Assembly (NCBI GenBank): GCA_001695595.3
Contig: MBPM02000064.1
Span: forward strand, 124,001-188,000
DNA length: 64,000 nt
Direction of reading: 5' to 3'
Origin: Plasmopara viticola
Taxonomy: Eukaryota > Oomycota > Peronosporomycetes > Peronosporales > Peronosporaceae
In this document: in pieces, positions 1-9,877 of the stretch
Layout of the letters: each line of letters begins with the position of its first letter
How positions within the stretch are numbered: the first letter of the stretch is position 1
The notes under the pieces: model-generated
Database searches by the model: none
What the model was told of the DNA's origin: nothing
What the model saw: the letters and a program-made list of their open reading frames with translations, nothing else
Made by a program: the position numbers and the translations under genes

Positions 1-835
1 GGTAACGTGAGGTCACCAGTGATGACTATAATTGAAAGAGCAATAACCGCATAAGCGTAGCGTTTTAATCCTAATAATCATGACGTAAAGCTTGACGTTG
101 AGATTAATTGAAGCCTGCCACGGCTTAAACAAACATGAAAGCATTCGTGTGGACAATGCAATATGCGAACAGTTAACACTTTAACAATAATAGTGGCGTA
201 CTTTTAGACCTCCGCCGTGTTGGGCCTATCCATAGTATACATTTCCTTAGGAAGATTGGCACACAAGGCTGAAAAGAATTTCTAGGAACTGCGGATGTTT
301 ATTTTAGAAATCAACACAATACAACTCTTATTAGGCGTAGAGTGCCTCGGTCTGGGCTGCCTAAGCTTTAGAGTGTAGAGTCTGCTCATAGAGCTCAAAC
401 ACCGTGATGCCAGCTGCTTGACTCGAGGGACGACTGCACAGTGCAATCGTCTTCCCAGGCCCATTGAAGCCAGCACGTCTCTCAAGTAGTGCAAGGTTCT
501 CGTTCGACTAATGGTTCGGTCCGTCTCAGAACCTTTGCGAGGTTTCAGGAAGTCAATCAATCCGCAAGAGCGTAGGATTAACCACAAATAGTGTCAGGCG
601 TGGCGAAATCTCACAGCACCACGCGCAATGGAGGCGTAAGGAAAGAAACACGGTGAACATTCGCTCAGTATCTCAAGGACCGATGTGTACAATAGATTGT
701 AAATAAAGGACTTATTCTCCTACGTTGGATGTTCTACTTGTCATTTTTTATCCGATCCTTCGTTGGTACCATATCCAGCTTTTACCACAAAAAGCTCTAA
801 TTACGCAAAACAATATTAATTAAACCACTTGTCAT
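1..835. other. Intergenic stretch upstream of ALG12, nothing recognised
   Basis: No convincing gene was found. A 101-codon open frame on the minus strand at 282-587 has no recognisable domain and no signal peptide, and it is probably chance. The last 100 bases before the ALG12 start are AT-rich and may hold its promoter, but no specific element could be supported. Confidence 0.5.
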
Positions 836-2794
836 ATGGAGCTGCTAATGCGTGGCCGCCAGGCCGAGCTAGTAGTGACCTTGATCATGACGGCGTACCT
901 CTTCATCTGTCCCTATACAAAAGTCGAGGAGAGCTTTAACATGCAGGCAACTCACGACTTGCTACTTTTTGGCCTGCATCACGTGGACAAGTTTGACCAT
1001 TTCGAGTACCCTGGGGTCGTACCGCGCACGTTCCTTGGGTCGCTCGCTGTGGCTATTGGGAGTCGCCCCATTGTATGGCTCCTTCAAGCGCTCGACGCGC
1101 CAAAGTTTTACCTTCAATTAGCGACACGTTGGGTCGTAGGCATCATGACGCTAAGCGGTCTCTTTTACTTCAGTGATAGCGTCGGAAGGCGTTTCGGTCG
1201 AGACACCAGTCGGTTCTTCCTGCTCCTCTGTGCGTGTCAATTTCATCTGCTGTTCTACATGACACGCACGTTACCGAATGTGTACGCACTGGTACGACAG
1301 TAAAAAAGTACCAGAAAGTCAAAGGAAAATCAAACGCATCTAACGTCACCGTCTAGGCTCTTGTCTTGTTTGGACTTGGGTTTTGGCTACAGGTACGTGA
1401 CTATCGGTCCTTGGTGTCCTAACGACCATATTAACGTCCTTTAATATGATTAGGGCAAATGGCAGCACTGTATCTTCGTCTTTACAATTGCGACAGTAAT
1501 CTTTCGTGGAGATACGATCTTGCTGTTTGCCCCCTATATGCTCAACATGCTGCTCTTACGGCACGTTTCTTTCCATCAAATGGTGTCGTGGGGACTATCA
1601 GCGGGTGTTCTGTCGCTCACGTTGACGATTGGAGTCGATTCGTACTTGTGGCAGCGCTGGCTCTGGCCAGAAGGTGAAGTCTTATGGTTCAACACTGTCG
1701 AAAATAAAAGCAGTGAGTGGGGTGTGAGTCCACCGTTATGGTACTTTACGTCGGCGTTGCCACGAGCACTTCAGCTGACGATGTTGTTGACTCCATTCGG
1801 TCTCAGGTACGTTCGAGGTGGTCTTGAAGTATCTTGCTGGTGTAGACTGATTTGCATTGGAATGGTGGTAGTCCTCTATTTTCAACACTCTTGCAGAGCC
1901 GCTCACGAAGCGACTTGAAGTGGGCAATCAAGTCAGCATCGATTCTGGATTGGAGCGTCTTGACGCTGGTGTGGCCCGTCTTCGTTTACCTGGGGCTCTT
2001 TTCGATACTTCCGCATAAAGAATTGCGCTTTATCTTTAATGCGCTTCCGATCTTGAATATGGTGTCTGCTGTGGTAATTACAAGCACAAAGAGTAAAAGT
2101 CTACACGACTGAACCATTTTCTGTGTCTTTTTCTCTTGTACTAAGGGATTGGCAAAACTGTACCGCAACAGACGAAAGGTACGTGGTTGAGATGTCTCTA
2201 TATTTGTATCGAATGTCAGGTGGCGTTTCTTGATAGGCGTATCTAGTTTTTCTTGGGGCCATGGGTTGCCTAGTGGTCACCTTTTTTGGCTCGATGTTCA
2301 TGCTCACAGCCGCTCGAATGAATTACCCTGGTGCGATTACTGCATTCTGTACACTGGCCGACTTCTGACAGTAAAAAATTCTCTTAACTAGGTGGAGAAG
2401 CGTTCAGGCATTTGCATCACATTGCTTTCAACGAACGTGAATTGCCTCGTACCGTTCATATTGACGTTCCTGCTGCCATGACTGGTGTATCTCGTTTTGG
2501 AGAAGAATTTTCCGCGTGGAGGTTTGTCAATTGTCATGAAAACGTATTGAAACATACCTGGTTCATCTCAACAATTTGTACAGATATTCAAAGGACGAGT
2601 CGGTGACTACGATTCCGCAATTGGCGCAGTTTGACTACCTCCTGACAGCCAAGAACGACTCGACACTTTTCGAAAAAGGTTTCCTATGCATCGCAGCTTT
2701 TGATGTGTTCCAAGGTATTCAACTTGTCGACTATCGCATTAGTTTCCAGACAAAAAAGCTCGTTTATCTAATGCAGAAACAAACGCACCATTAA
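836..2794 (+). CDS. ALG12: ALG12 dolichyl-P-mannose alpha-1,6-mannosyltransferase (8 exons)
   Basis: ER multi-pass GT22 mannosyltransferase that adds the eighth, alpha-1,6-linked mannose to the lipid-linked N-glycan precursor, using dolichyl-phosphate mannose. Exons inferred: 836-1291, 1357-1392, 1454-1806, 1899-2073, 2146-2178, 2237-2330, 2392-2521, 2584-2794. These sum to 1488 nt, giving 495 residues, close to the roughly 490 of the human enzyme. Family motifs appear in order: TKVEESFNMQATHD, the FEYPGVVPRTF loop, TRTLPNVYAL, WPEGEVLWFNTVENKSSEWG, LLPHKELRF-like ILPHKELRF, NYPGGEA, HIDVPAAMTGVSRF and a C-terminal QTKKLVYL. All introns have GT-AG ends and phases close. The exon 3/4 junction is the least certain, because acceptors ending at 1896 and 1898 are both possible and only the second keeps phase with the strong donor at 1807. 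The gene appears intact. Confidence 0.93.
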
Positions 2795-2876
2795 GTGACA
2801 ATTAAAGGTACACCGTGCTTAAAAGCAAATAAAACTGCCCTTTTGTTGCACTCTTTTAAATACTAGGCTTTGAAGT

Positions 2877-3636
2877 ATTGTATTGTATTGTATTACGTTA
2901 TCGCGTTGCCAAGTTATGCACGTGCTAGGCTCTATGGCTAGTCCACGGCATAGAGTGGTGTCCGCATACGTCGGGTCGCCTACCCGTCCCGACTAGCGAA
3001 TTGAACATTGTAAAGGAGAAGTGTACAAATCAATCAAGACTAAGTCCTGACTCCGCCTTTTCCGGCTCGAAGAATTTCTCCAAAAAATCAATCATGCGCA
3101 CAATTGGAAGGAGGGCGTCACCCCAACCTTTTCCAGGTCTTATTTATTAATAGTGTACATTTATCGGGTCTTATGGATTAATAGTGTACATTTATTGGGC
3201 TTCGGAAAAGGTTGGGGTGACGCCCAGCGCGGGGGCTAAATGACCTTTTCCAGGTCTTATTGATTAATAGTGTACATTTATTGGGTCTTATGGATTAATA
3301 GTGTACATTTATTGGGCTTCGGAAAAGGTTGGGGTGACGCCCAGCGCGGGGGCTAAATGCTCGCGCGCTTCAGGCACGTGCTCTCGGGCATCTGCAGGTC
3401 TCTAACGAGTCTCACCCTCGACGCGACGGTCTCCAGCACCAGGGCACCACCTGGGCTCTTACCAAGTCAGAGCTAAACAAAACAATGGAAGACCCTCACG
3501 ACCTCGGTGCTGGCTGCACTGCCCGCCGAACGAGACCCGACGTATGCGGACACCACTCTATGCCGTGGACTAGCCAGACTGAGCCTAGCACGTGCATAAC
3601 TTGGCAACGCGATAACGTAATACAATACAATACAAT
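2877..3636. mobile_element. Non-autonomous element with ~105-bp terminal inverted repeats
   Basis: The left end (2877 to about 2982) and right end (about 3531 to 3636) are near-perfect reverse complements. Both begin with three ATTGT repeats followed by ATTACGTTATCGCG, and both contain a shared ATGCACGTGCTAGGCTC block, with one small indel between the arms. The interior has no coding potential and holds two 117-bp direct repeats. No clear target-site duplication is visible in the flanks. The structure is MITE-like, or a fold-back element. It ends about 75 bp past the stop codon of the NLP gene, so it may supply that transcript's 3' region. Confidence 0.7.
3127..3359. repeat. Two tandem ~117-bp repeats with internal 32-bp sub-repeats
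   Basis: Copy 1 is 3127-3243 and copy 2 is 3244-3359, differing at only a few bases. Each copy contains two sub-repeats of about 32 bp carrying GATTAATAGTGTACATTTAT, then GGAAAAGGTTGGGGTGACGC and a GC-rich tail. The sequence just before copy 1 (3114-3134) is the reverse complement of the GGAAAAGG block, so each repeat can also pair with the upstream flank. The repeats lie inside the inverted-repeat element. Confidence 0.85.
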
Positions 3637-3710
3637 TTATTGGGCAATAAAGTGTATACATAGCATGCAGTATTTACAATCAATCTCGCGGAGTGTTGTC
3701 TGCTTACTTT

Positions 3711-5245
3711 CTACAGAGGGAACGCTTTTTCCAGTTTGTGCAAGAAGACATGATCGTTGAAAGGTGCGTTGGCATCGCCCCAGGGAACTTTATTTAAAGC
3801 ATGGCGGGCATTGCTAGACATTTGCTCCCACAAGATGAGGTCTTGTATTTCACCGCCCAAACTAGTGGCTTCCAAAGCGTGATTCATTGGCCATTTACTC
3901 TCGTAATTGATCTTTGCAGCCACACCGTGAAAGTGGCTAGGAATAGGCGGGACCTGCTTCAAATACCCGTCGTGAGCCGACGGCGTCACGGCCAGAATCT
4001 TGACGTTTTCGACAACTGGTTTTTCGATCCACACGATCACGTGCTCCCAGTCGTGGCGATGCCCGAAGTGTGCCGACGGCATGTCTTTTGGAAAGTACCA
4101 CGAGTACATGAAGGCCCAGACGCCTCTAAATGGTGCGTGTCGACCGTAAACTGAGAACCCCATCCGGATCCCTTGCACATTCCACTTGGAGCACCCGTTG
4201 TCTTCAGACCGCCATTAGTCTCACCGAGGTCATTCACTGCGGGGTACGGATGGCAGCCGCTTGACACGTGAAGTTCGGGTTTAAGCATCACTGCTACCTT
4301 TTCCTCGACCGTCATCGGCTCCGGCTGAGGAAACGGTCTTACATCGCTATGGCGGATCCACTTTGCTTCCCACGGGCTCATTTCCACCTCTTTTTGCTTT
4401 TTTTCTTCGTCTTCCTTCCGCTTTTTTTCTTCGTCTTCTTTCCGCTTCTTTTCTTCGTCTTCTTTCCGCTTTTTTTCTTCGTCTTCCTTCCGCTTTTTTT
4501 TGGCGTCCTCCTGCAGCTGCTGTTCGGCATCGTCCTCGCTGGAAGCCTGGTCTAGGCTTTGAGAGTGTGAGGCATTAGAGCCCGCCTCACTTGAAGTTAA
4601 GGCTTGTTGTTGTATATTCGACGCGTTTGCCACACTGGATGATTGATTTGAGCCTTCAAAATTCGATGCGTCGGAGTCTGACTGACTCGACGTCAAGCGT
4701 AAATCTTGAAATACAGACGCATTGGAGGTCGCTAAATCATGTATATCTGACGAGTTGGAATCAGCTTTGCTGGAAGACTGGCCTGAATCCAACGCGTGCG
4801 AGATTACTATAGGGAGGGGTCGACCAGAATCGTGAGAATCTGACGCGCTGGAGTCTGCCTCTTTGGCATCTTCTTGAGAGTTCGAGTCCGCCGTACTGAG
4901 AAAATGCTGCAGCTTTTGAAAGTCTAGAGCTTTGTCAACATACTGGTATACACTTTGATAGTCGAATGCTTTGGAGTTTGACCCGCTGTCCTCATCTGAA
5001 GTTTCGGGGTTCCACTTATCATAGATCGTTTTGCTGATTGTCTGTAATAAAGTTTGACGGTCTGACACAGAGGAGTTCCCATCGCCAGAGCTTTGTTTTG
5101 GAAATTGACGGTCCGAAGCGCTTCCGCTGGAAGTCTGGATCTGTTCAGCCAAGTTCGTCGCATTGGAGCTGGATGAGTTTTTTCCTTCTTCGCCGGTAGA
5201 TAGAGCAACTAAACCCGCAAACAGGAACGTCCAAGTCGAAATCAT
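3711..5245 (-). pseudogene. Nep1-like protein (NLP, necrosis-inducing family) with long repetitive extension; one frame break
   Basis: Secreted NLP family. In plants these proteins bind membrane sphingolipids and cause necrosis or trigger immunity; many downy-mildew NLPs are non-toxic. From the start at 5245 there is a signal peptide (hydrophobic run [10 protein letters not shown]), then about 215 residues rich in Ser, Asp and Asn with loosely repeated SNAS-like units, then about six KKRKEDEE repeats, then the NLP domain. The domain shows the conserved N-terminal cysteine region and the hallmark heptapeptide GHRHDWE, but these are in two different frames: the frame changes near 4150, inside the domain. 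Domain length after the break is normal, ending at 3711. There is no intron signal at the break. It is either a recent pseudogene or a sequencing error; one base decides. The low-complexity extension is unusual, since typical NLPs are about 230-250 residues in all. Confidence 0.85.
4395..4515 (-). repeat. 24-nt coding tandem repeat (Lys/Arg/Glu/Asp octapeptide)
   Basis: About five to six near-identical 24-nt units encode KKRKEDEE octapeptides between the Ser/Asp-rich stretch and the NLP domain. On the plus strand the units read as CTTCGTCTTCCTTCCG-like blocks with runs of T. The charged repeat probably forms a rigid single helix or coiled coil. The unit is a multiple of three, so copy number can vary without breaking the frame. 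Confidence 0.8.
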
Positions 5246-6270
5246 TACGGCCGATGAATTTACAAAGTATATTCGGCCACCCTAGCATTACAGTGCTCAC
5301 CAAGGCGATATGAGAGCAACGACTATGTTTTATGAGTATTTGTGATGCATAGGAGAGGTGCCAAAAACATCAGTTCTAAAACATTTGATTTGCAGAAAGA
5401 TCATGCAAAAAAATGCACCGAGCTAGTCTCTACGAAACCACGCAGTGCGTGTTCGTCTGTGTACTATTCAAGTACTGGACACTCGTGGGCTATTCGTTCA
5501 GACAGTGCATTTAATCGCCTAAACTTTCCGCCTTAACTTTTTACGCAGAAGAGAAAGCAAAAGGTTTAAGCGGTGGAGTTTTGAGCTTTGTGCTCCGCAC
5601 TCGATACTTTACAGCACATGAAAAGTGATAGTAAAATGCATTGGTAGAATTTTTTTTTTTAATAATAATTGACTCTTGGTATGCACGGAGGCAACGAGTT
5701 TATCTGGTCAACCATAGATCATTTACATAGCTTTGTACTACATTAAAGTAGGGGCTGATTAACGAGAAGGTGGGACTGGTTAACGAAAAGGGTTAACGAA
5801 AAGGTGGGGATGGTTAACGAAAAGGTGGGGATAGTGAGCGACTCCCATTAGTATATTATGTAATTTGTTACTATCGGCTCGTCCTGGACACATTAGCTTT
5901 TACTATTATAAAAATACTTCTCGTATTCCTTGTAAGAAATGCAGCATTACCTCTTGGCTGGAAAGACGATGCGAAAATTGTGGACAATGGACAGACGGGA
6001 CACAACAGAGGTCAAAGCAATGGACCTGTTGATATCAACTTAACGCCGATACGGCTCGCAAGATCAACCTTGATGCTCTGGGTATTGTCGACGATTAAGA
6101 ACACTCTGCTTGGACTCCTAGTATTAAGTTTGATTGCTCAATCTTAAAATTTATAGACCTTCTTCTTAGAATACCAGAGTTTATTCAAATCCTATTATAA
6201 GTTTCTTTGCGCAATCGAATACAATTTTGCACGCGCTCACACGTTCATCGATGACCGTCTGAGCATCCGG
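5246..6270. other. Intergenic stretch with short TTAACGAAAAGGTGGGGA repeats
   Basis: There is no gene I can support; the small open frame at 5342-5536 has no features. Around 5757-5832 a short degenerate tandem repeat is visible, with units close to GGTTAACGAAAAGGTGGGGA. The first part (5246-5340) is the 5' flank of the NLP gene. Confidence 0.5.
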
Positions 6271-6279
6271 AACCAAATC

Positions 6280-7184
6280 TTTCTAGATGAGAAAACCATG
6301 CGATAGCCCCGGGTAAATTTTTGGTATTGACGGCACTTTGAGATAAGAAAGGCGCGTGTAGAAGTCAACGCTGTCGTCCAGCAGTGGATTCAAACCGCCA
6401 CTCCGGTGGAAACTTTTCAGCAAGAATCTTCCGCCAAATCAGGTGATACACACGAATCGTAAATACTATGCTTGTACTGATTCGAATGGCCGTGCGAAGG
6501 TTCGTACGTTGTAAGTGCTACTTCAAGGATCCCGCGTGGTCATTTTGATGGGTTAATCGTGATGGGGATGGAGACAAGTGCAAATTTATTGCTGGAAACA
6601 TAAACACATTTCCACTGGGCAGAGCAACACCGTCTTGGATACAGCGAATGCAAGCTGCAGCTCCCATGTTTGCGCCTACAATCAAGATCGATCACAATAT
6701 TAGCTTATGTTAATAATGAAATTTGTATGTACCAGCACTTTCACCGAACAGTGCAATTATTGAAATCTTTGGCAATGAAGAAACCTCCACCGTGAATGTA
6801 AAGATGGACTGGATGTGTCGATGGCAAGCCACACGAAATCATTTGCGTATTTAGTGGTGTGCAAGCACTGGTGCACGTTCTAGCCTTTACAAATTCTATT
6901 GGTCGTTCACTAAAAAGGTAGATACCAATATCCGATGAATTCATGCGCTCCTTATTGAGTCGAGATCCATTTGCAGTAAGAGATTGCTCTTCAAATACGG
7001 AAAGATTGGAACACTGGAGGTTTGTGATGAGTCGAACAAGTCGAGACTCCCCGAAGATTTGCCACTTCGTGCGAATCACGTCCGCATTGGGATGGTCAAT
7101 TAGTTTTCGGGTCGTGTACCGAGCTGCCTTCGCGTTACGATTAGCGTAATACGGAATGGCCATTCTTAGCAGTGGTGCACCCAA
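6280..7184 (-). pseudogene. Decayed hormone-sensitive-lipase-like alpha/beta hydrolase
   Basis: Pieces of one hydrolase occur in order on the minus strand but in different frames. The N-terminal part (7184-6741) ends with the oxyanion motif YIHGGGFF. A few codons later, in another frame, comes the nucleophile elbow GESAG (about 6755-6740), split by a plausible GT-AG intron, followed by ANMGAAACIRC. The C-terminal block (about 6400-6285) reads LNPLLDDSVDFYTRL and LSHGFLI, carrying the expected acid Asp and catalytic His. The usual stretch of about 70 residues between HGGGF and GxSAG is missing, and at least two frame changes occur. HSL-like family membership is inferred from these four motifs. 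The 5' end beyond 7184 is not resolved. Confidence 0.65.
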
Positions 7185-7386
7185 AAAATTAGGTAAAAGC
7201 TTGTTTTACTGTCCTAGAATCGAGTGGGCAAAGGCGCTGGAGGCGATAAGAACATTGTATCGATTTAAAAGCGGTTAGTCCCCTAATTTATTCAGCAGGT
7301 AGAGGCACTCTTTCGACTAAAAGTGTGGTAGCATTTTTATAATCGTCGTCGATATCGCCTTCCATTGGGTAGTCAATCAACAATCG

Positions 7387-9154
7387 ATGGTTCGATGCGT
7401 TGCTTATTGGTCTTGCATGCTGGAGCAAATGCTGATACAGCAAGAAGAACCTCAACGCCATGAAGACACGAGCGTGGTGTACCTTAATTTGTCGCAAGTT
7501 GGAAAACGATACATGGCTCGATTTGCAGAGTGTAAGGCTATTGCCAAATACAGGCTGAGGGAGTCTTTCACACAAATCTGCGATGTCGGAGACTCTTGTA
7601 TCGAGTTTTATGATCGTGCATCAATGTTCAGCCATATCGCATCAATGGATCGCTTTCACTTCCAGGAGAAAATAAACGAGGGATTGGAAATCAAATACCT
7701 TAGCCACTCAACTTTTCCTTCAACACGTCTTTCTTGTGGATACCGCTGCTGATATGGCATACACTGATCACGATTTGAACAACGATTAGAAGATCAATTC
7801 AGTTGGTGAACCGCAAGAAATCTCCGCCGATTCGAGAAATGAGTTCGTTCACAAAGCGATTCAGGAATTCAGTAAAATTCCAGATTACGATCCATCAAAA
7901 TTTGATTTTAAAGATGGGGTCCCGAGGGCGACTTTGTGCACGTCAAACGTATCGGCTCATCTCATTGCTCTCTTTGTGACCGGATTCAAGAATCGGACAA
8001 TGCGATTACTCAAGTTTATATGAAGAAAAGCGATGTGCTTGGTGGAAATGCACTCATGCTCCGAAAGAAACAAAGGCATTTACTGGTCTGGACGTGGAAA
8101 AAATTGAGATCTCAGTTGATGAGGATGCGTTTGCGCCAAATGATACTGATTTTTTGCCGCTATTGCTAAGGAAACAGTTAACCCAAGCAGAACGCAAAAT
8201 TACTAAAACCCAGCGGCCATAGCGTTTGCACTTTTTCGAGATCAGATTGGACTTCTTTGTAGATCAATGCAAGAAAATTCGGCCTCAGTTAATTCGCCAC
8301 GAAGCAAAACGTTTGCTGCGACGACATGCCTCACAACAACGCTCAGACGCTTCCCCGATCAGATTTCCTGTCAATGATGACTCGCGGTTCTATTTCGTGC
8401 CCTGTCAAGGGAGAATCTCATTAAAATGCTAGATTGAAATATTCCAACTCTTATCACCTCTGCTAATATGCCGAACTACAAAGACGAAGCTGGCGAAATC
8501 GTTCGTCGTCTGATGATTGTCGAATGTGGCAAGCAAGTCCCTGATGACGAAGTCGATGAGGAAGTTGAGCAGAAAATCACAGATCAAGAGTTCGCAACGT
8601 TCTTGCTTCGATGCCCTTCGATGACGACATTTTCTCCCCCACTTGAAGAGCGGAGCGTCAAAGAAAATACATAGCATAAGAGCCCAGAATGTGATTATTT
8701 ACTAGCCATGGTAGTCATTTATTGAGAGAAGCAATGAGGTTCGCGAGACTGCTAAAAACAGCTACGGATTCGGTATGGGAAACGTAGCATATGAAGAAGG
8801 GGCAGAAATATCAAGATCTGAAATGCGAAGACACTTGCTTGTATGGATGCAAGAGAAATTCGGACTGAATTTACTACCTTAAAAGGGTATGAATCACCAC
8901 TCAATTGGGATTACAACTCGAGATACCTCACCCCAGAGCCGCAAGAGATCGAGCGCGCTCAAAGTAAAATCAAGTATGCCGAAATGAAAATTTGCTTGCA
9001 TTGTGGAGATAAACATACGAAGGGCCGTTGTAAAAACTACGAATGCAATGCCAGATGCACCAAACGATACTTCATCAATGCTAGAATATTATCTCTTATC
9101 CGAGCTGCAACCGACGAGCGACGACACGTAATGTATCAATTGATAGAGGTGTAA
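7387..9154 (+). pseudogene. Decayed D5-like primase-helicase (virus- or transposon-derived)
   Basis: Several fragments on the plus strand follow the order of an AEP primase joined to a superfamily 3 helicase. 7387-7752 resembles a primase N-terminus. Around 7920-8010, GDFVHVKRIGSSHCSLCDRI with a following DNA matches the Cys/His zinc site that closes AEP-type primases of the D5 group. 8468-8620 reads LPNYKDEAGEIVRRLMIVE-like sequence (MPNYKDEAGEIVRRL here), typical of the C-terminal end of the helicase with its paired arginines. 8843-9154 has a CLHC...C cysteine cluster. Stops and frame shifts separate the pieces, and no Walker motifs are visible, so the helicase core seems deleted. Such genes occur in large DNA viruses and in some mobile elements. 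The family call is inference from motifs only. Confidence 0.42.
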
Positions 9155-9473
9155 TTTCAGCCAAACAACTCATGTACCAAAATAATATCATTTTACTCAG
9201 AATCTACACCTTGTGTAATTGAGCGCGATGTCCGGAGAAGGTGGAGAAACGAAGGTCGCTCGTACCGAAGTCGATGTTTGAAATATTCTTGTTGCTTTAA
9301 TTGTTTAAGGCAGTCGGAAAAATATTGAAACATTGGTGAAGCATTAGTCGGACCGGCAGGAAGCGCTGCAATCAATAATATACGAAAAAGCTGAAGAACA
9401 AATTCGCAAAACTGATATAGTATCTCCTAATCAATTAAGTCAACTGCAGAATAACTAAAAGGACCTAGTATGA
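9155..9473. other. Short gap, nothing recognised
   Basis: This stretch lies between the primase-helicase relic and the CRN header relic. A 60-codon minus-strand frame at 9193-9375 has no recognisable content. Confidence 0.4.
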
Positions 9474-9857
9474 AAGGTTGAGGGCGAGTCTTTGTATGGA
9501 TTAAAGGACGCGATGGCGACAAAGACGCCCAACAAGATCACGAGCGACGCAGATGAGCTGCAGTTGTACTTGACCAAGAAGGGCCACGCGGGAATAACAA
9601 ACTACGAAGTCGAAGATGAGACATTGATAGTAGAACGTAGCTCACTCGAAACTCAGCGACATTGGTCTGTCGGAGAAAAATGCGCGTTACCAAGTCAATT
9701 TGCATTGCATGACTGTATTTCTTGTTTAAAAATTCAAAACGTGATCAAGCAACTCACTTCTCCTTTGAAAAGCGATTTCGCGGTTGGCTTTTCGTTGGAC
9801 GTCTCTGCGACATTTGCGCCGAGCTCGGGCAGTAGCATTAGTGCAAGCGTGCCCTGA
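9474..9857 (+). pseudogene. CRN (Crinkler) N-terminal header fragment
   Basis: The frame reads LYGLKDAMATKTPNKIT, then a motif DELQLYLTKK (9552-9581), close to the LxLFLAK host-translocation motif that ends the ubiquitin-like header of Crinkler proteins. It is followed by DETLIVE, which resembles the linker before the DWL region. The frame stops at 9855-9857, after about 120 codons, with no recognisable effector domain. The true start is missing upstream: the frame opens only a few codons before 9480, without the expected first strand. It is probably a truncated CRN copy beside the second, opposite-strand CRN gene. Confidence 0.5.
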
Positions 9858-9877
9858 TGTGATTCTCATATCGTAGT

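Noticed and set aside
2877..3636. Reading the terminal repeats as LTRs of a retrotransposon
   Set aside because: The two ends are inverted, not direct, and there is no coding or primer-binding sequence inside.
3801..4578. Plus-strand open frames of 117, 95 and 71 codons, one with long hydrophobic Phe/Leu runs resembling membrane segments
   Set aside because: They are antisense to the NLP gene. The hydrophobic runs are the complement of the KKRKEDEE repeats.
7288..7575. Minus-strand 95-codon frame that could have been the first exon of the hydrolase relic
   Set aside because: The plus strand over the same bases better fits the primase relic, and no splice path to 7184 keeps frame.
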